DNA of 64,000 nt from Gordonia terrae (GTDB lineage Bacteria > Actinomycetota > Actinomycetes > Mycobacteriales > Mycobacteriaceae). The notes beneath the pieces are model-generated. The model did not search any database. It was not told where the DNA came from and saw only the letters and a program-made list of their open reading frames with translations. The stretch covers positions 4,464,001-4,528,000 of the forward strand of contig NZ_CP016594.1 of NCBI RefSeq assembly GCF_001698225.1, written 5' to 3'. The translations under genes and the position numbers were made by a program. Below are positions 17,073 to 26,255 of this stretch, piece after piece (within the stretch, counting starts at the first letter, position 1; each line of letters opens with the position of its first letter).

Positions 17073-18112
17073 TGCGCGCCGCGGTGACCGCCCCGGGAGA
17101 GTCCGGCGCGGGCGAGTTCATCTCGGGCGGATTCGTCGTCGACGACCGACCCGACCCCACCCCCGGTCCCGGCGAGCTGGTACTGCGCGTGGCCGCGAAC
17201 GGCATCTGCGGTTCCGATCTGTCGACCGCGCCGCTGCTACCGAGCGGGACGATCATGGGTCACGAGTTCGCCGGCGAGGTCGTCGGTGTGGGACCCGAGG
17301 ACCCGGACGTCCCCCACTCCTTTCGAGTCGGCGACCCCGTGGCCGCCATGCCGGTGATCGGGTGCCATCGGTGCCGCGCCTGCCTCACCGGTGACGTCGC
17401 CCGCTGCCCATCGGCACGAACCCTGGGACTCGGCGTCCTGCCGGGCGGGCTCGCCGAGTTCGTCGCGGTCGGGGCGGCCGAGAGCGTGCTGCTCGACGGC
17501 ATCGACCCGGTCGACGGCGCGCTCGTCGAACCGCTCGCAGTCGGATTGCACGCCGTCACCCGCGCGTCCGTCCGTCCCGGCGATCGGGTGCTGGTACTCG
17601 GCGCGGGACCAGTCGGTCTCGCTGCGCTGCACTGGCTGTCACGCGGAGTGGCCACCGAGCTGGTGTGCTCCGACCCGTCCCCGGGCAGGCGGGCGGCGGC
17701 ACTCGATCTCGGCGCGTCCGCGGTGTGCACCCCCGACGAACTCCCCGCCCAGGTCGAATCGGGCTTCGACGTCGTCATCGAGTGCGTGGGCAAGCCGGGG
17801 ATGATCGCCACTGCGCTGGACGCGGTCGCGACTCACGGCACCGTCGTCATCGCGGGCGTCTGCTTGAGCGACGACTCGTTCATGCCGGTCGCCGGGGTCG
17901 TGAAAGAGACCACGATGCACTTTGTCTCGTACTACACGGCGAGCGAGTTCCGCACCGCCGCAGCCGAGTTGAGCAAAGGCGCGATCGGGTCGTCGACGCT
18001 GGTCAGCGAGATCGTCGGGCTCGGCGAGGTGGACCGTGTCGTCCGGGAGCTCGCCGCGCCCAACGACCACCGGAAGGTGCTCATCGCGCCGGCGATGCCG
18101 GGCGTCCGCTGA
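17072..18112 (+). CDS. Zinc-dependent alcohol dehydrogenase (MDR family)
   Basis: A 346-residue medium-chain dehydrogenase. Catalytic-zinc ligands are Cys46 (GICGSD) and His64-Glu65 (GHEFAG); structural-zinc cysteines are at 98, 101, 104 and 112. The Rossmann motif is VLVLGAGPVGLAAL. The ATG at 17072 shares two bases with the thioesterase stop, so the pair is coupled. It probably oxidises an alcohol or diol in the same lipid or sterol side-chain route as its neighbours; substrate not determinable. Confidence 0.92.
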   Translation: MRAAVTAPGESGAGEFISGGFVVDDRPDPTPGPGELVLRVAANGICGSDLSTAPLLPSGTIMGHEFAGEVVGVGPEDPDVPHSFRVGDPVAAMPVIGCHRCRACLTGDVARCPSARTLGLGVLPGGLAEFVAVGAAESVLLDGIDPVDGALVEPLAVGLHAVTRASVRPGDRVLVLGAGPVGLAALHWLSRGVATELVCSDPSPGRRAAALDLGASAVCTPDELPAQVESGFDVVIECVGKPGMIATALDAVATHGTVVIAGVCLSDDSFMPVAGVVKETTMHFVSYYTASEFRTAAAELSKGAIGSSTLVSEIVGLGEVDRVVRELAAPNDHRKVLIAPAMPGVR

Positions 18113-18156
18113 TCGGGACTCGCGGCCGGCGCCACACCCGGCGTACGGTCTCTGGG

Positions 18157-19071
18157 GTGAACAGTGCCGTTCCCGTGACCCCCGAGCCGTTCAGTACCGA
18201 CGAGGCGCAGCGGGTGCGCGCGATCTGGTCAGACCTCGACCTGCCCGGCATCGTCGACGTGCACACCCACTTCATGCCGCGCCCGGTCATGGACAAGGTC
18301 TGGGCCTACTTCGACTCGGTCGGGCCACTGGTCGGACGCGAGTGGCCGATCACCTACCGCGCCGACGAGGACGTCCGGGTGTCCACGCTGCGGGACTTCG
18401 GGGTGCGGGCCTACTCGTCACTGGTGTACCCCCACAAACCGAACATGGCCGAGTGGCTGAACGGCTGGGCGCACGACTTCGCCGCGGGCCATGACGACTG
18501 CCTGCACACAGCGACGTTCTATCCGGAGGAGTCCGCCCACACCTATGTCTCCCGCGCCATCCAAGCGGGAACCCAGGTGTTCAAGTGCCACATCCAGGTC
18601 GGCGACTTCTCCCCCACCGATTCGCTTCTCGACGGCGTGTGGTCCCAGATCGCCGATTCGCAGGTCCCGGTCATCATCCACTGCGGGTCGGGGCCCGCGC
18701 CCGGCACCTTCACCGGACCCGAACCGATCCGCGAACTGCTGCACCGGTTTCCGTCGTTGCCGCTGATCGTCGCGCACATGGGGATGCCCGAGTACACCGC
18801 ATTCCTCGACCTCGCGCTCGAGTACCCGAACGTGCACCTGGACACCACGATGGCGTTCACCGATTTCGCCGAGGAAGACGCCCCGTTCCCGGCGGACTAC
18901 CTGCCGCGACTGGCCGACGCCGGCGAGAAGATCCTGTTCGGCAGCGACTTCCCGAACATCCCCTACGGCTATACCCACGCCCTCGAGGCGCTCATCCGCC
19001 TCGACCTCGGGGCCGACTGGCTCCGAGACGTGTTCTACCGCAACGGCTCCAGGCTCTTCGGGATCGGCTGA
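18157..19071 (+). CDS. Amidohydrolase family protein (Amidohydro_2)
   Basis: A 304-residue metal-dependent hydrolase or decarboxylase with a TIM-barrel. Metal-binding DVHTHFMP is near residue 28-35, a second His in VIIHCG, a third in IVAHMGMPEY, and the metal Asp in ILFGSDFPN near the C-terminus. The start is taken as GTG 18157; GTG 18175 is an alternative. It follows the alcohol dehydrogenase by 44 nt on the same strand. Members of this family cleave lactones, amides or decarboxylate aromatic acids, so the reaction is left open. Confidence 0.88.
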   Translation: MNSAVPVTPEPFSTDEAQRVRAIWSDLDLPGIVDVHTHFMPRPVMDKVWAYFDSVGPLVGREWPITYRADEDVRVSTLRDFGVRAYSSLVYPHKPNMAEWLNGWAHDFAAGHDDCLHTATFYPEESAHTYVSRAIQAGTQVFKCHIQVGDFSPTDSLLDGVWSQIADSQVPVIIHCGSGPAPGTFTGPEPIRELLHRFPSLPLIVAHMGMPEYTAFLDLALEYPNVHLDTTMAFTDFAEEDAPFPADYLPRLADAGEKILFGSDFPNIPYGYTHALEALIRLDLGADWLRDVFYRNGSRLFGIG

Positions 19072-19091
19072 CCCAGGCGGCCGGCGAGCGC

Positions 19092-19892
19092 TTACAGGAC
19101 CTGGGACAGGAAGGTCCGCAGGCGGTCGGACTTCGCGTCGTCGAAGACTTGTTCCGGCCGGCCTGTCTCGACGACGGCTCCGTGATCCATGAACAGCACG
19201 TTGTCGGAGACGTTGCGCGCGAAGCCCATCTCGTGGGTGACGACCACCATGGTCATCCCCTGGGTGGCCAGGTCGGCCATCAGCGCGAGGACACCCTTGA
19301 CGAGTTCGGGGTCGAGGGCGGACGTCGCCTCGTCGAAGAACATGACCTCGGGGGTCATGGCGAGCGCACGCGCGATGGCCACCCGCTGCTGCTGGCCGCC
19401 CGAAAGGCGTGCCGGGCGCACGTCGGCCTTGTTCGTCAGCCCGACGATCTCGAGCTGCCGCAGGGCGACCTCACGGGCCTCGTCCTTGCTCAGGCCCTTC
19501 AGCTTCCGCGGTCCGAGTGCGACGTTGTCGACGACGCTCTTGTGGGGGAAGAGGTTGAAGTGCTGGAACACCATGCCGATCCGGCGTCGGAGCTCGTCCG
19601 GGTTGTCCTTGAGCACGGACCTACCGTCGAGCAGGATGTCCCCCTGATCGGGTTCGTGTAGCCGGTTCAGCACCCGCAGGAGGGTCGACTTGCCCGATCC
19701 CGACGGCCCGATGACGGTCGTGGTGGTGCCGGCATCGACCTGGATGCCGACGCCCCGCAGCACGTGCTGCTTGCCGAACGACAGGTGCAGATCGGTGCCG
19801 GTCAGCGAGACGGCCTTCCGCGGGGTGGGCGCGGGCGAACCCGACGACGAGGCATTCGAGGCCTGGGAGTCGGACTTGTGGAGATCAGGCAC
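19092..19892 (-). CDS. Amino acid ABC transporter ATP-binding protein (GlnQ-like)
   Basis: A 266-residue polar amino acid importer ATPase. Walker A GPSGSGKS is at 62-69, Q-loop [11 protein letters not shown] near 109-119 (diagnostic of GlnQ/HisP), signature LSGGQQQR at 163-170, Walker [15 protein letters not shown], and switch His in THEMGFA. A Ser/Ala-rich leader of about 25 residues precedes the domain. It lies 4 nt downstream of the fused binding-protein/permease gene and completes a two-gene importer. Confidence 0.93.
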   Translation of the reverse strand: MPDLHKSDSQASNASSSGSPAPTPRKAVSLTGTDLHLSFGKQHVLRGVGIQVDAGTTTTVIGPSGSGKSTLLRVLNRLHEPDQGDILLDGRSVLKDNPDELRRRIGMVFQHFNLFPHKSVVDNVALGPRKLKGLSKDEAREVALRQLEIVGLTNKADVRPARLSGGQQQRVAIARALAMTPEVMFFDEATSALDPELVKGVLALMADLATQGMTMVVVTHEMGFARNVSDNVLFMDHGAVVETGRPEQVFDDAKSDRLRTFLSQVL

Positions 19893-19896
19893 GGGC

Positions 19897-21723
19897 CTAT
19901 CCCTTCTCGACGACGGTCGGGGGCAGCGGGTCGTCCTGGACGTCGGCCGGTCGTCCGGTGCGCAGACGCCGGTCGATGTAGTTGACCAGGTGCGTCAGCG
20001 GGATGGTCAGGATCAGGTACATGATGCCCGCGGCGACGAGCGGCGAGAGATTGCCCGTCTGCGCGTTCAGATCGCGGCCCACGGCGAACAGCTCGCGCTG
20101 ACTCGCCAGCAACCCGAGGAAGTACACCAGCGAGCTGTCCTTGATCAGACTGATGAACTGGTTCATCAGTGCCGGCAGCACCCGTCGGACGCCCTGCGGC
20201 ACGACGACGAGCCGCATCGACTCGCGATAACTGAAGCCGATGGCCCGCGAGGCCTCGAGCTGACCGTCGTCGACGCTCTGGATCCCGGACCGGAAGATCT
20301 CACCGATGTAGGCCGCGGCCAGCAGGGCCAGCGCGACGGCACCCAGCCAGTACGGGTTGTTGCCGGTGATGCCCTTGACGACCGGGCCCACGCCGAGACC
20401 GACGATCAGGATGACGACCACCGCGGGCAATCCGCGGAAGATGTCTGTGTAGACCCGCGCCGGCCAGCGCAGCCAGCGCGAGCGCGAGATGCCGCAGATC
20501 GCCAGGATCATGCCGAGGATGGTGCCGAGGACTCCCGATACCAGCGACAGGATCAGGGTGTTGACCAGACCGGTCTTGATCAGCTCCGGGAATGACTCCT
20601 TGTAGAGATCCCAGTTGAAGAACGTGTCGCCGAGCTGCTGGAGCGTGCTCTTGGGCGCGGTCTCCTCTGCGGGCCCGGCCTTCTCGGCGTTCTCGGCCGC
20701 GATCGCGGCGATGTCGGGGAGCTCGGGCGTGGGAGCGGCCTTGCTGCCGGGCTTCCAGCCCTCGGGCAGTTCGCGGGGCACCCAGTCGACGTAGAGCTTC
20801 GCGTACGTGCCGTCGGCGATGATGGCGTCGAGTCCGGAGTTGAGGGCCTCGGTGAGCCGCGGCTTGTTCTTGCCGACCGCCCAGGCGACGAAGTTGTTGA
20901 CGCTGAACGTGTTCTCGACGATCGCGGTGCCATCGCCTTCACGAACCGCACCCTCGGCCTGCTGAGACGGCGCGACCCAGGCGTCGACCTGGCCGCTCTT
21001 GAGGTTCGCGTAGGCGGTGGCGTAGTCGGGGAACTTGACCGGGTCGAGTCCGAGCGTGTTGACGACGTAGTCGTCCTGCACGGTGCCCTGGACGACGGCG
21101 ATACGTGTGGACGCCGACAGGTCACCGAAGCTCTTGATGGAACCACTGGTCGGCGCGACGAGGGAGAAGTAGCCGAAGTCGTAACCGTTGGTGAAGTCGA
21201 CGGTCTTGCGACGGTCGTCGGTGGTGGTGATCGAGGACGATCCGACGTCGAAGCGGTTGTTGGCCACCTGCGACAGCAGCCCCGCGAACTCGGTGCCGTT
21301 GAACTCGATCTGCAGACCCAGCTTCGCGGCGACGGCCTTGAGGAGTTCGTTGTCGAAGCCGGTGAAGTTGCCCGCGCTGTTCACGCAGATGCTCGGGCCC
21401 GCGTCCGACAGAGTGCCGACGGAGATCTTGCCGGGCGACAGCAGCTCCAGTTGGCCGACGTCGATCTGGTCGAGCGGTGTGGTCGACGCCGTGGTGTAGC
21501 GGTCTTCCCCGCCCTGATCCGCGGCGGCGAGGTTGACCGGAGCCGCCGACGCCGACGCGAGGCCGGCCGGTGCGCAGCTGTCGGCCGGAGCGGCCTGCGC
21601 ACGGGGTGCGGGTCCGCCGAGGATGGTCAGCAGTCCGACGATGGCGGCCGCGAGGGCCAGCGCGACGACGCGGACGGCGCGCGGCGCGTCCCGTCGGGCG
21701 CTACGGGATCTGTGGTTGGACAC
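19897..21723 (-). CDS. Glutamine-type ABC transporter, fused substrate-binding protein and permease
   Basis: A 608-residue protein combining two importer parts. An N-terminal hydrophobic segment ([19 protein letters not shown], about 20-38) is followed by a solute-binding domain with [29 protein letters not shown] and [17 protein letters not shown], and then a permease domain with several membrane spans and the EAA-type loop [23 protein letters not shown]. Start taken as GTG 21723; an open frame continues to 21855 but its Arg-rich N-terminus looks non-coding. The layout resembles fused GlnH-GlnP systems. Ligand likely glutamine or another polar amino acid. Confidence 0.88.
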   Translation of the reverse strand: MSNHRSRSARRDAPRAVRVVALALAAAIVGLLTILGGPAPRAQAAPADSCAPAGLASASAAPVNLAAADQGGEDRYTTASTTPLDQIDVGQLELLSPGKISVGTLSDAGPSICVNSAGNFTGFDNELLKAVAAKLGLQIEFNGTEFAGLLSQVANNRFDVGSSSITTTDDRRKTVDFTNGYDFGYFSLVAPTSGSIKSFGDLSASTRIAVVQGTVQDDYVVNTLGLDPVKFPDYATAYANLKSGQVDAWVAPSQQAEGAVREGDGTAIVENTFSVNNFVAWAVGKNKPRLTEALNSGLDAIIADGTYAKLYVDWVPRELPEGWKPGSKAAPTPELPDIAAIAAENAEKAGPAEETAPKSTLQQLGDTFFNWDLYKESFPELIKTGLVNTLILSLVSGVLGTILGMILAICGISRSRWLRWPARVYTDIFRGLPAVVVILIVGLGVGPVVKGITGNNPYWLGAVALALLAAAYIGEIFRSGIQSVDDGQLEASRAIGFSYRESMRLVVVPQGVRRVLPALMNQFISLIKDSSLVYFLGLLASQRELFAVGRDLNAQTGNLSPLVAAGIMYLILTIPLTHLVNYIDRRLRTGRPADVQDDPLPPTVVEKG

Positions 21724-22121
21724 CGTGTCGACACTATCCGCACGCGCAAGAGGTGTCCCAAATTTTTGCCCGCCGGTGAGTTTAACCCGGTTGACCAGGG
21801 GGTCGTCGTCGTAGCGGCGCCTGCGAGGCGTGCGTCGAGCGCGACCGTCGGCCACGTCCGCCCACGCCGATCGTCGAGGACGCCGTGCGGAGTGACCCCC
21901 GAGGATTCTCTATCCGGATGTACGAATTGCTTGTCGGAAAGCGGTGCTCGTGCTACCAATGATACAGGGATTCGGGATTTGTAACATCATTCTTCGCCGC
22001 GCCGGAAATCAACCCCCTCTTGAATCTCTGGCGCCCATCCCGCTATCCCACAGGCCGTCGACGTGCGGTTTTGTTGCGGCCTGCGTCCACTGTCGAATTC
22101 GAAGTGAAAGCGGGAAAAATC
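21724..22121. other. 398-bp region without a supported gene
   Basis: The stretch separates the start of the ABC fusion gene from the small ORF at 22122. It is less GC-rich than the surroundings. Frames crossing it are Arg-rich and lack family features. TTGTCG and TACCAA, 17 nt apart around 21931-21959, could be a weak promoter for the small ORF, but the match is poor. Nothing else was recognised. Confidence 0.5.
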
Positions 22122-22223
22122 ATGCTGTCTGCACTCTTCTACGCAATCGAGGCTTTCGACAACCTCTTGTGGGACATCGCCGAAACAATTGTCACCGGGA
22201 GCGACGAAGCCGCCGGCTCGTAG
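22122..22223 (+). CDS. Candidate 33-residue hydrophobic peptide
   Basis: A short ORF with ATG at 22122 preceded by AAAGCGGGAAAAATC. The peptide starts with the hydrophobic, possibly amphipathic helix MLSALFYAIEAFDNLLW and ends in a polar GSDEAAGS tail. Its stop is 22 nt before a strong palindrome that could terminate it. It has the size range of very small membrane-active or pore-forming peptides known in mycolata, but no sequence match is recognised. It lies beside the ESX-like cassette on the opposite strand. Coding status is uncertain. Confidence 0.4.
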   Translation: MLSALFYAIEAFDNLLWDIAETIVTGSDEAAGS

Positions 22224-22244
22224 TCCCCCATCCAGTCAGGACGA

Positions 22245-22285
22245 GTTCAGCAGCGGGTATCGCCGGGCGATACCCACTGCTGAAC
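22245..22285. terminator. Palindrome between convergent genes, candidate bidirectional terminator
   Basis: Arms GTTCAGCAGCGGGTATCGCC (22245-22264) and GGCGATACCCACTGCTGAAC (22266-22285) pair over 20 bp with one mismatch and a one-base centre. It lies 22 nt after the small plus-strand ORF and 16 nt before the 3' end of the minus-strand lipoprotein gene. A related palindrome occurs at 25867-25907. Confidence 0.65.
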
Positions 22286-22300
22286 CTATGTATGGACCGC

Positions 22301-23074
22301 TTAGACGCCGGCGCCCGACCACCCGGGGTACGACGGCCCAGGTGCCGTCAGGTCACCCATGTCGCCGCAGATACTGACGTCGGGCGAGGGCTCACCAGGA
22401 CGCCCACCTGCGTCAAGAGCGAGGACTCTCCAGTCACCAAACACGTTGAACCCCGGGAACAGGCTGTCACCGGCCTCCGACCCGGGCGGCGCGGTCCCTC
22501 CGCTCTCAATGGTCAGCGACACCATGCCGACGCGCCCGAAGGCGCCTTGCGGCGGAAAATCCGCAGAGAAGTAGGGCGGGAAGGACGTCTCGCTGCTACT
22601 TGCTCGACCGAGATCGCAGACCTCAACCACCGTCTGATCGCCTGATAACGGCCGCACACTCGCGATTCGGAGAATCTTGTCCGCGGTGTTGTAGGGATCG
22701 TTGCTCGGCGCTGGGTCGAGGATGTCGGGTATCGGCACTGCCTCGCGAACCCCCGGGAACTCACCCTCGACGTCCCAATCGAAAAGCACGAGTAGATGGG
22801 ACTCAGTGACCGCACGGACAAACGTACCCAGCGACGAATCAAGATCGACAACGCTGTCGTCCCGCCACCTCATTCTCCACTGCAAACCCTGTTCTGCTCG
22901 AGCCACCGATGGAGAAATGGCGGGGTTCGCCACCGATGCTTTCGCGCGTTCGTCCGGCCCCTCGGACGATTCGTTCATGCTGCACCCGAGTAACAACATG
23001 ACGCACAGGGCGAGGATTGAAACTGCGCTAACGCGGCGCACTGTCTGAGACCTCAACTTCGTCTTTTGTTTCAT
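22301..23074 (-). CDS. Hypothetical lipoprotein
   Basis: A 257-residue protein not assigned to a family. A basic n-region (QTVRRVS) and hydrophobic core lead to a lipobox with Cys in MLLLGC near residue 31, so it should be lipid-anchored outside the membrane. The mature part is soluble and carries several acidic patches and a Pro/Gly-rich C-terminus with a cysteine (SICGDM). The ATG at 23074 overlaps the upstream gene by 47 nt; GTG 23041, overlapping by 14 nt, gives a shorter and more typical signal peptide. It is the last gene of a three-gene ESX-substrate-like unit. Confidence 0.72.
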   Translation of the reverse strand: MKQKTKLRSQTVRRVSAVSILALCVMLLLGCSMNESSEGPDERAKASVANPAISPSVARAEQGLQWRMRWRDDSVVDLDSSLGTFVRAVTESHLLVLFDWDVEGEFPGVREAVPIPDILDPAPSNDPYNTADKILRIASVRPLSGDQTVVEVCDLGRASSSETSFPPYFSADFPPQGAFGRVGMVSLTIESGGTAPPGSEAGDSLFPGFNVFGDWRVLALDAGGRPGEPSPDVSICGDMGDLTAPGPSYPGWSGAGV

Positions 23075-25427
23075 CGATCGTCGGATCTTCAGCGGATTCA
23101 TCGAAATGGTCGTTGTAGCGGTGCCGGATCGTTTCAGCACCAATGTCCCGCGAAAACTCTCGGAAGGCATCTCTGTTTTCTCGAACCATGTCCGTATCGA
23201 TCGTTCCGTCCTCCAGCACGAAGGAGAACGTCGACCCGACTCGATTGGTCCACGGATTGCCCCAGAGATCGGGCCGGTCCTCGACGACACCAGAAGTCAC
23301 TTGCACGACCCGGTCTGTGCCCGTAGTCATTTTGTCCAATCGCGTCTCCATGTCACGAATCTCGGTCCGCCAGGTGTTTTCGTCCTGCTGTGGGTCCGCA
23401 GTCGGAAGGCTGATCTCTTCGGCCTTCACGAGCGGCACCGTGAGTCCGGCGGCCTCGGAGAGACCCGGGATCCACAATCCACCCGCCCCCACCAGCGCAC
23501 CCGCGGAGTCGATCAGGAACGTGTCCTCATTCCATTTGCGCAATCGTTCCCACTCGTCGTTGTCCGCCAGCGTCTCCAAGGCGTTGCTCAACCCGCCGCT
23601 CATCGAAGAATGGATCTTGCCCGCGGCAGTGGCGAGTTCGGTGTTGTCCGGGTCGCTCCCGAATTCATGGGCCAGGTAGTTCTCCCACTGGACGGCCGCA
23701 GTCAAGGCGATTCGGCCGGCCCCCGGATCCGTGGAAAGGACTCCGATCAGTTTCGAGAACTCGACGGTGTCTGCAAGCGGCCCGGCGGTGTGATTGGTCA
23801 AAACCTCGCTGGGCGCATCCGCGAAGTTGCCGAAGTAGGGGGCGAGATTCGCAGCGAGCACCTGTGAGAGATGGGGATTTCGCTCGCCGAGAGTCTCGTA
23901 TTCGGTATTTCCGCTGTGGTCCTTGTCGACGTAAAGGGCGTCAAGCGTCTTTTCGTTCTCGATGAGCACACGCGCAAGCGCATCCGCCGACTTACCTCCG
24001 AGCTCACCCTCGTAGCCAGGCGCCGCTGCCGCTTCGCCAATCCAGTCGAACAGGTCCGTCGGTCCGCGCTGATCATCGGGGCTACACAGCTTCGGATCGA
24101 CTTCCGACCAGTTCTCGGTGAGGACGTTCAGCACGTGCGCGTCTGCGTCGTACCGATGCCCTTCAGCGACCGTGACACCCATCCGCTCACCAGTGAGGAA
24201 GTCTGTCACCGCTTGGTGGTCGTGACTCGCGGTACTGAGCATCGAGCTGGCGACCTGGCGGACCTCGTCGAAAGTCTGATTCTCGTCGTAGAACCCGAAC
24301 GGCGTGTCCTCGTCGTGCGGGAGCGCTCCGACGATTTCCGAAGCCTGTTTCAGCATTCCCCGATCGACATCAGTTCCCAGCTGCAGACTGCGGTCGGTGC
24401 GGTCACTGAGGATCGTATTGAGTGTCTTGAAATCGTCCAGGCGATTCACGCCTGTGAGCGAGTACAGCCGGCCACCGGACCCAACCATCTCCTGCTTGAT
24501 CTGGTTTTCCCGCAGCAATGAGACAACAGTGCCGGGAAGCTGGTCGAGCCCGCCGGCGGACCCCGCCTTCGTCCGCACGTTCGGCGACGACATCACCCGT
24601 AGCGCGTTGCCGAGCACACCCGGCGCTTGTTCGTGAACGCGCAGCAATTCGTTCATGTCGGCCGAGCCGACCTCGGTCATGAATGTTCGCAGGTAGTCGT
24701 ACTGCCCTTGCGGAATCTCGGTTGGCCGCCCTTGACGGAGGGATTCAAGTTGTTGGGGGGAGAAGTGCGTCGCATGGTTCAGTCGCGCGAGACCCGCAGG
24801 TGAAATAGTCCCTTCTCGTAAGGCTCTGACGTCGAGCTCAGCTTGGCGTGAACTCAAGCCCGCGGTGACCGGCGCCAGTGCGCGAATCAATTCCTCGGCT
24901 TGCGCGATTGCGCGTTTGGTGTCGACATCGGCGTCGTGCAGCTCACGAGCGAGTCGCTGGAGCCGCACAGTCTCGGTCTTCGACTCGTTTCCTCGCTCGG
25001 TGCGATCTCTCGCAATCTGAGCCAGCGCGGTCTCGTCGCCCTCATGGACCCGGGCTTCCGCCTGATAGTCGCGGAGGTCTCGGACAGTCCAGTCATCCTC
25101 CACCGAGAATCGATCACCCTCGAGATTGGTGGCCGTGGTATTCAAGGCTTCTACCATCGGCGTCATCCTGTTGGCACCCGATTTGAAGGCGTCAGCGAGT
25201 TGCTCGACACCGTCGGCGACGCGGGTCATCTGCGTCTTCTCCCACTCCGCTCGGGAGACGGCTCCGTCGTACGACCTGCCCTTCCAGTCGAGACCGGTCA
25301 CCTTCGCGTACAAGTCCCCGGCTTTGCGCTCGATGGCAGTCCACACCGGCTTTAACGAGTCCGCGGCCTGGTGGAGCACCTCGGGATGGGCGACTCGGAC
25401 AATCCTGCGTGGTTTGTCGGTCATCAC
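23028..25427 (-). CDS. Large WXG-like N-terminal protein, putative ESX (type VII) associated
   Basis: A 799-residue, mostly helical protein with no signal peptide. The N-terminal 100 residues resemble WXG-type helical hairpins (LDWKGRSYDGA at the turn, then alternating Asp/Ala/Leu helices), followed by a long charged coiled-coil-like region to about 230 and a helical body. A Gly-rich hydrophobic stretch (GALVGAGGLWIPGLSEAAGL) lies near 655-675. No C-terminal toxin domain is recognised. GTG 25427 overlaps the stop of the EspC-like gene (GTGA); ATG 25424 is an alternative. Comparable pairs in mycobacteria and relatives are scaffold-like partners of small ESX proteins; the function here is unknown. 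Confidence 0.75.
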   Translation of the reverse strand: MMTDKPRRIVRVAHPEVLHQAADSLKPVWTAIERKAGDLYAKVTGLDWKGRSYDGAVSRAEWEKTQMTRVADGVEQLADAFKSGANRMTPMVEALNTTATNLEGDRFSVEDDWTVRDLRDYQAEARVHEGDETALAQIARDRTERGNESKTETVRLQRLARELHDADVDTKRAIAQAEELIRALAPVTAGLSSRQAELDVRALREGTISPAGLARLNHATHFSPQQLESLRQGRPTEIPQGQYDYLRTFMTEVGSADMNELLRVHEQAPGVLGNALRVMSSPNVRTKAGSAGGLDQLPGTVVSLLRENQIKQEMVGSGGRLYSLTGVNRLDDFKTLNTILSDRTDRSLQLGTDVDRGMLKQASEIVGALPHDEDTPFGFYDENQTFDEVRQVASSMLSTASHDHQAVTDFLTGERMGVTVAEGHRYDADAHVLNVLTENWSEVDPKLCSPDDQRGPTDLFDWIGEAAAAPGYEGELGGKSADALARVLIENEKTLDALYVDKDHSGNTEYETLGERNPHLSQVLAANLAPYFGNFADAPSEVLTNHTAGPLADTVEFSKLIGVLSTDPGAGRIALTAAVQWENYLAHEFGSDPDNTELATAAGKIHSSMSGGLSNALETLADNDEWERLRKWNEDTFLIDSAGALVGAGGLWIPGLSEAAGLTVPLVKAEEISLPTADPQQDENTWRTEIRDMETRLDKMTTGTDRVVQVTSGVVEDRPDLWGNPWTNRVGSTFSFVLEDGTIDTDMVRENRDAFREFSRDIGAETIRHRYNDHFDESAEDPTIDETKDEVEVSDSAPR

Positions 25428-25741
25428 TCGGGTCGCTGGTTGAGGTTGCCCAGCGACTGCAGAAGCCGAGCCGCCACGTCGTCCACATTCACCAAAACAG
25501 ACGCCGCCGAGTCGAGCGCATCACCGAACTGCTCATGTCGCCCGGCTATTGTCGTCAGGGCCTGCTTGACGGAGGCATTTACGCTGTCGACCACAGAAGC
25601 GACCTCGAAACCGGTCATCGACATCTTGACAGCGCCGAAGGTCGGGGACTCCATCGTCCGGAGAGACATTCCGTACGTCGCCAGGTGGCGAGACGCGTCC
25701 GTCAGACTGCTCGGAGTCACCTCAACAGGTTTTGGTGCCAT
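25424..25741 (-). CDS. Small EspC-like (DUF2580-type) protein, putative ESX substrate
   Basis: A 105-residue helical protein with the length and layout of the EspC/DUF2580 family: a Val-rich start (PKPVEVTPSSL), a first helix, a Gly-containing turn (SPTFGAVKMSMTGFEVA) and a long second helix (IAGRHEQFGDALDSAASVLVNVDDVAARLLQSL). No signal peptide. An in-frame extension upstream to 26098 is Arg-rich and was rejected. It begins the operon containing the large WXG-like protein and the lipoprotein. No ESX machinery genes lie in the window. Confidence 0.75.
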   Translation of the reverse strand: MAPKPVEVTPSSLTDASRHLATYGMSLRTMESPTFGAVKMSMTGFEVASVVDSVNASVKQALTTIAGRHEQFGDALDSAASVLVNVDDVAARLLQSLGNLNQRPE

Positions 25742-25866
25742 CGAATCCCCCAACCACTCACCGCACCCCTCCCGCAGGGGCACAGGCAACCACGTCGAGT
25801 GATAGTAGCGGCACTCGTGCTTGCAGCCGCGCGTCACTACACAGGAGGCGGCCGACCGGTCGACAC

Positions 25867-25907
25867 GTTCGGCGGTAGGTATCCCCTGGCGATACCTACC
25901 GCTGAAC
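25867..25907. terminator. Hairpin related to the 22245 palindrome
   Basis: Arms GTTCGGCGGTAGGTATC (25867-25883) and GATACCTACCGCTGAAC (25891-25907) pair over 17 bp with one mismatch and a 7-nt loop. It sits 15 nt beyond the 3' end of the DUF2277 gene (minus strand), where a terminator is expected. The arm sequence resembles the palindrome at 22245-22285 (GTTCAGC...GGTATC), so the two bracket the ESX-like cassette. Confidence 0.65.
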
Positions 25908-25922
25908 CCGAATCGAGGCTCC

Positions 25923-26192
25923 TCAGCCTCGGACGGCGATGCGCGCCTGGACTTCGGGACGCCGCAGCGGGGGCACTGTCTTCGGCGGTTGACGACGCTC
26001 CGGCAGGACGTCGAGCAGGGTCCGCGTCGCCGCGGTGACCGCGGTGACCGCCGCCTCGAACGCCTCGACGTTCGCCGCCGATGGATGGCGGACCCCACTC
26101 ACCTTGCGCACGTACTGCCGAGCCGCGGCCTCGATCTCGTCCCCCGTCGCCGGCGGTTCCAGACCACGGAGTTCGGTGATGTTGCGGCACAT
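25923..26192 (-). CDS. DUF2277 domain-containing protein
   Basis: An 89-residue protein that fits DUF2277 along its whole length: it starts with MCRNITELRGLEPPAT, continues with AARQYVRKVSGVRHPS and ends in a helix (FEAAVTAVTAATRTLLDVL) plus a Pro/Arg-rich tail. The function of the family is unknown. Cys2 is conserved in members and could bind metal, but that is speculative. It stands alone, between the ESX-like cassette and the quinone oxidoreductase-like gene. Confidence 0.9.
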   Translation of the reverse strand: MCRNITELRGLEPPATGDEIEAAARQYVRKVSGVRHPSAANVEAFEAAVTAVTAATRTLLDVLPERRQPPKTVPPLRRPEVQARIAVRG

Positions 26193-26255
26193 GGCAGATC
26201 CCTTCGGTCGGATGCTGGTGAGGGTCGCCGCCGGGACCGAACCGAGGTGGGGACC

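Noticed and set aside
19072..19091. Terminator between the amidohydrolase and glutamine importer
   Set aside because: The gap is too short and shows no stem-loop.
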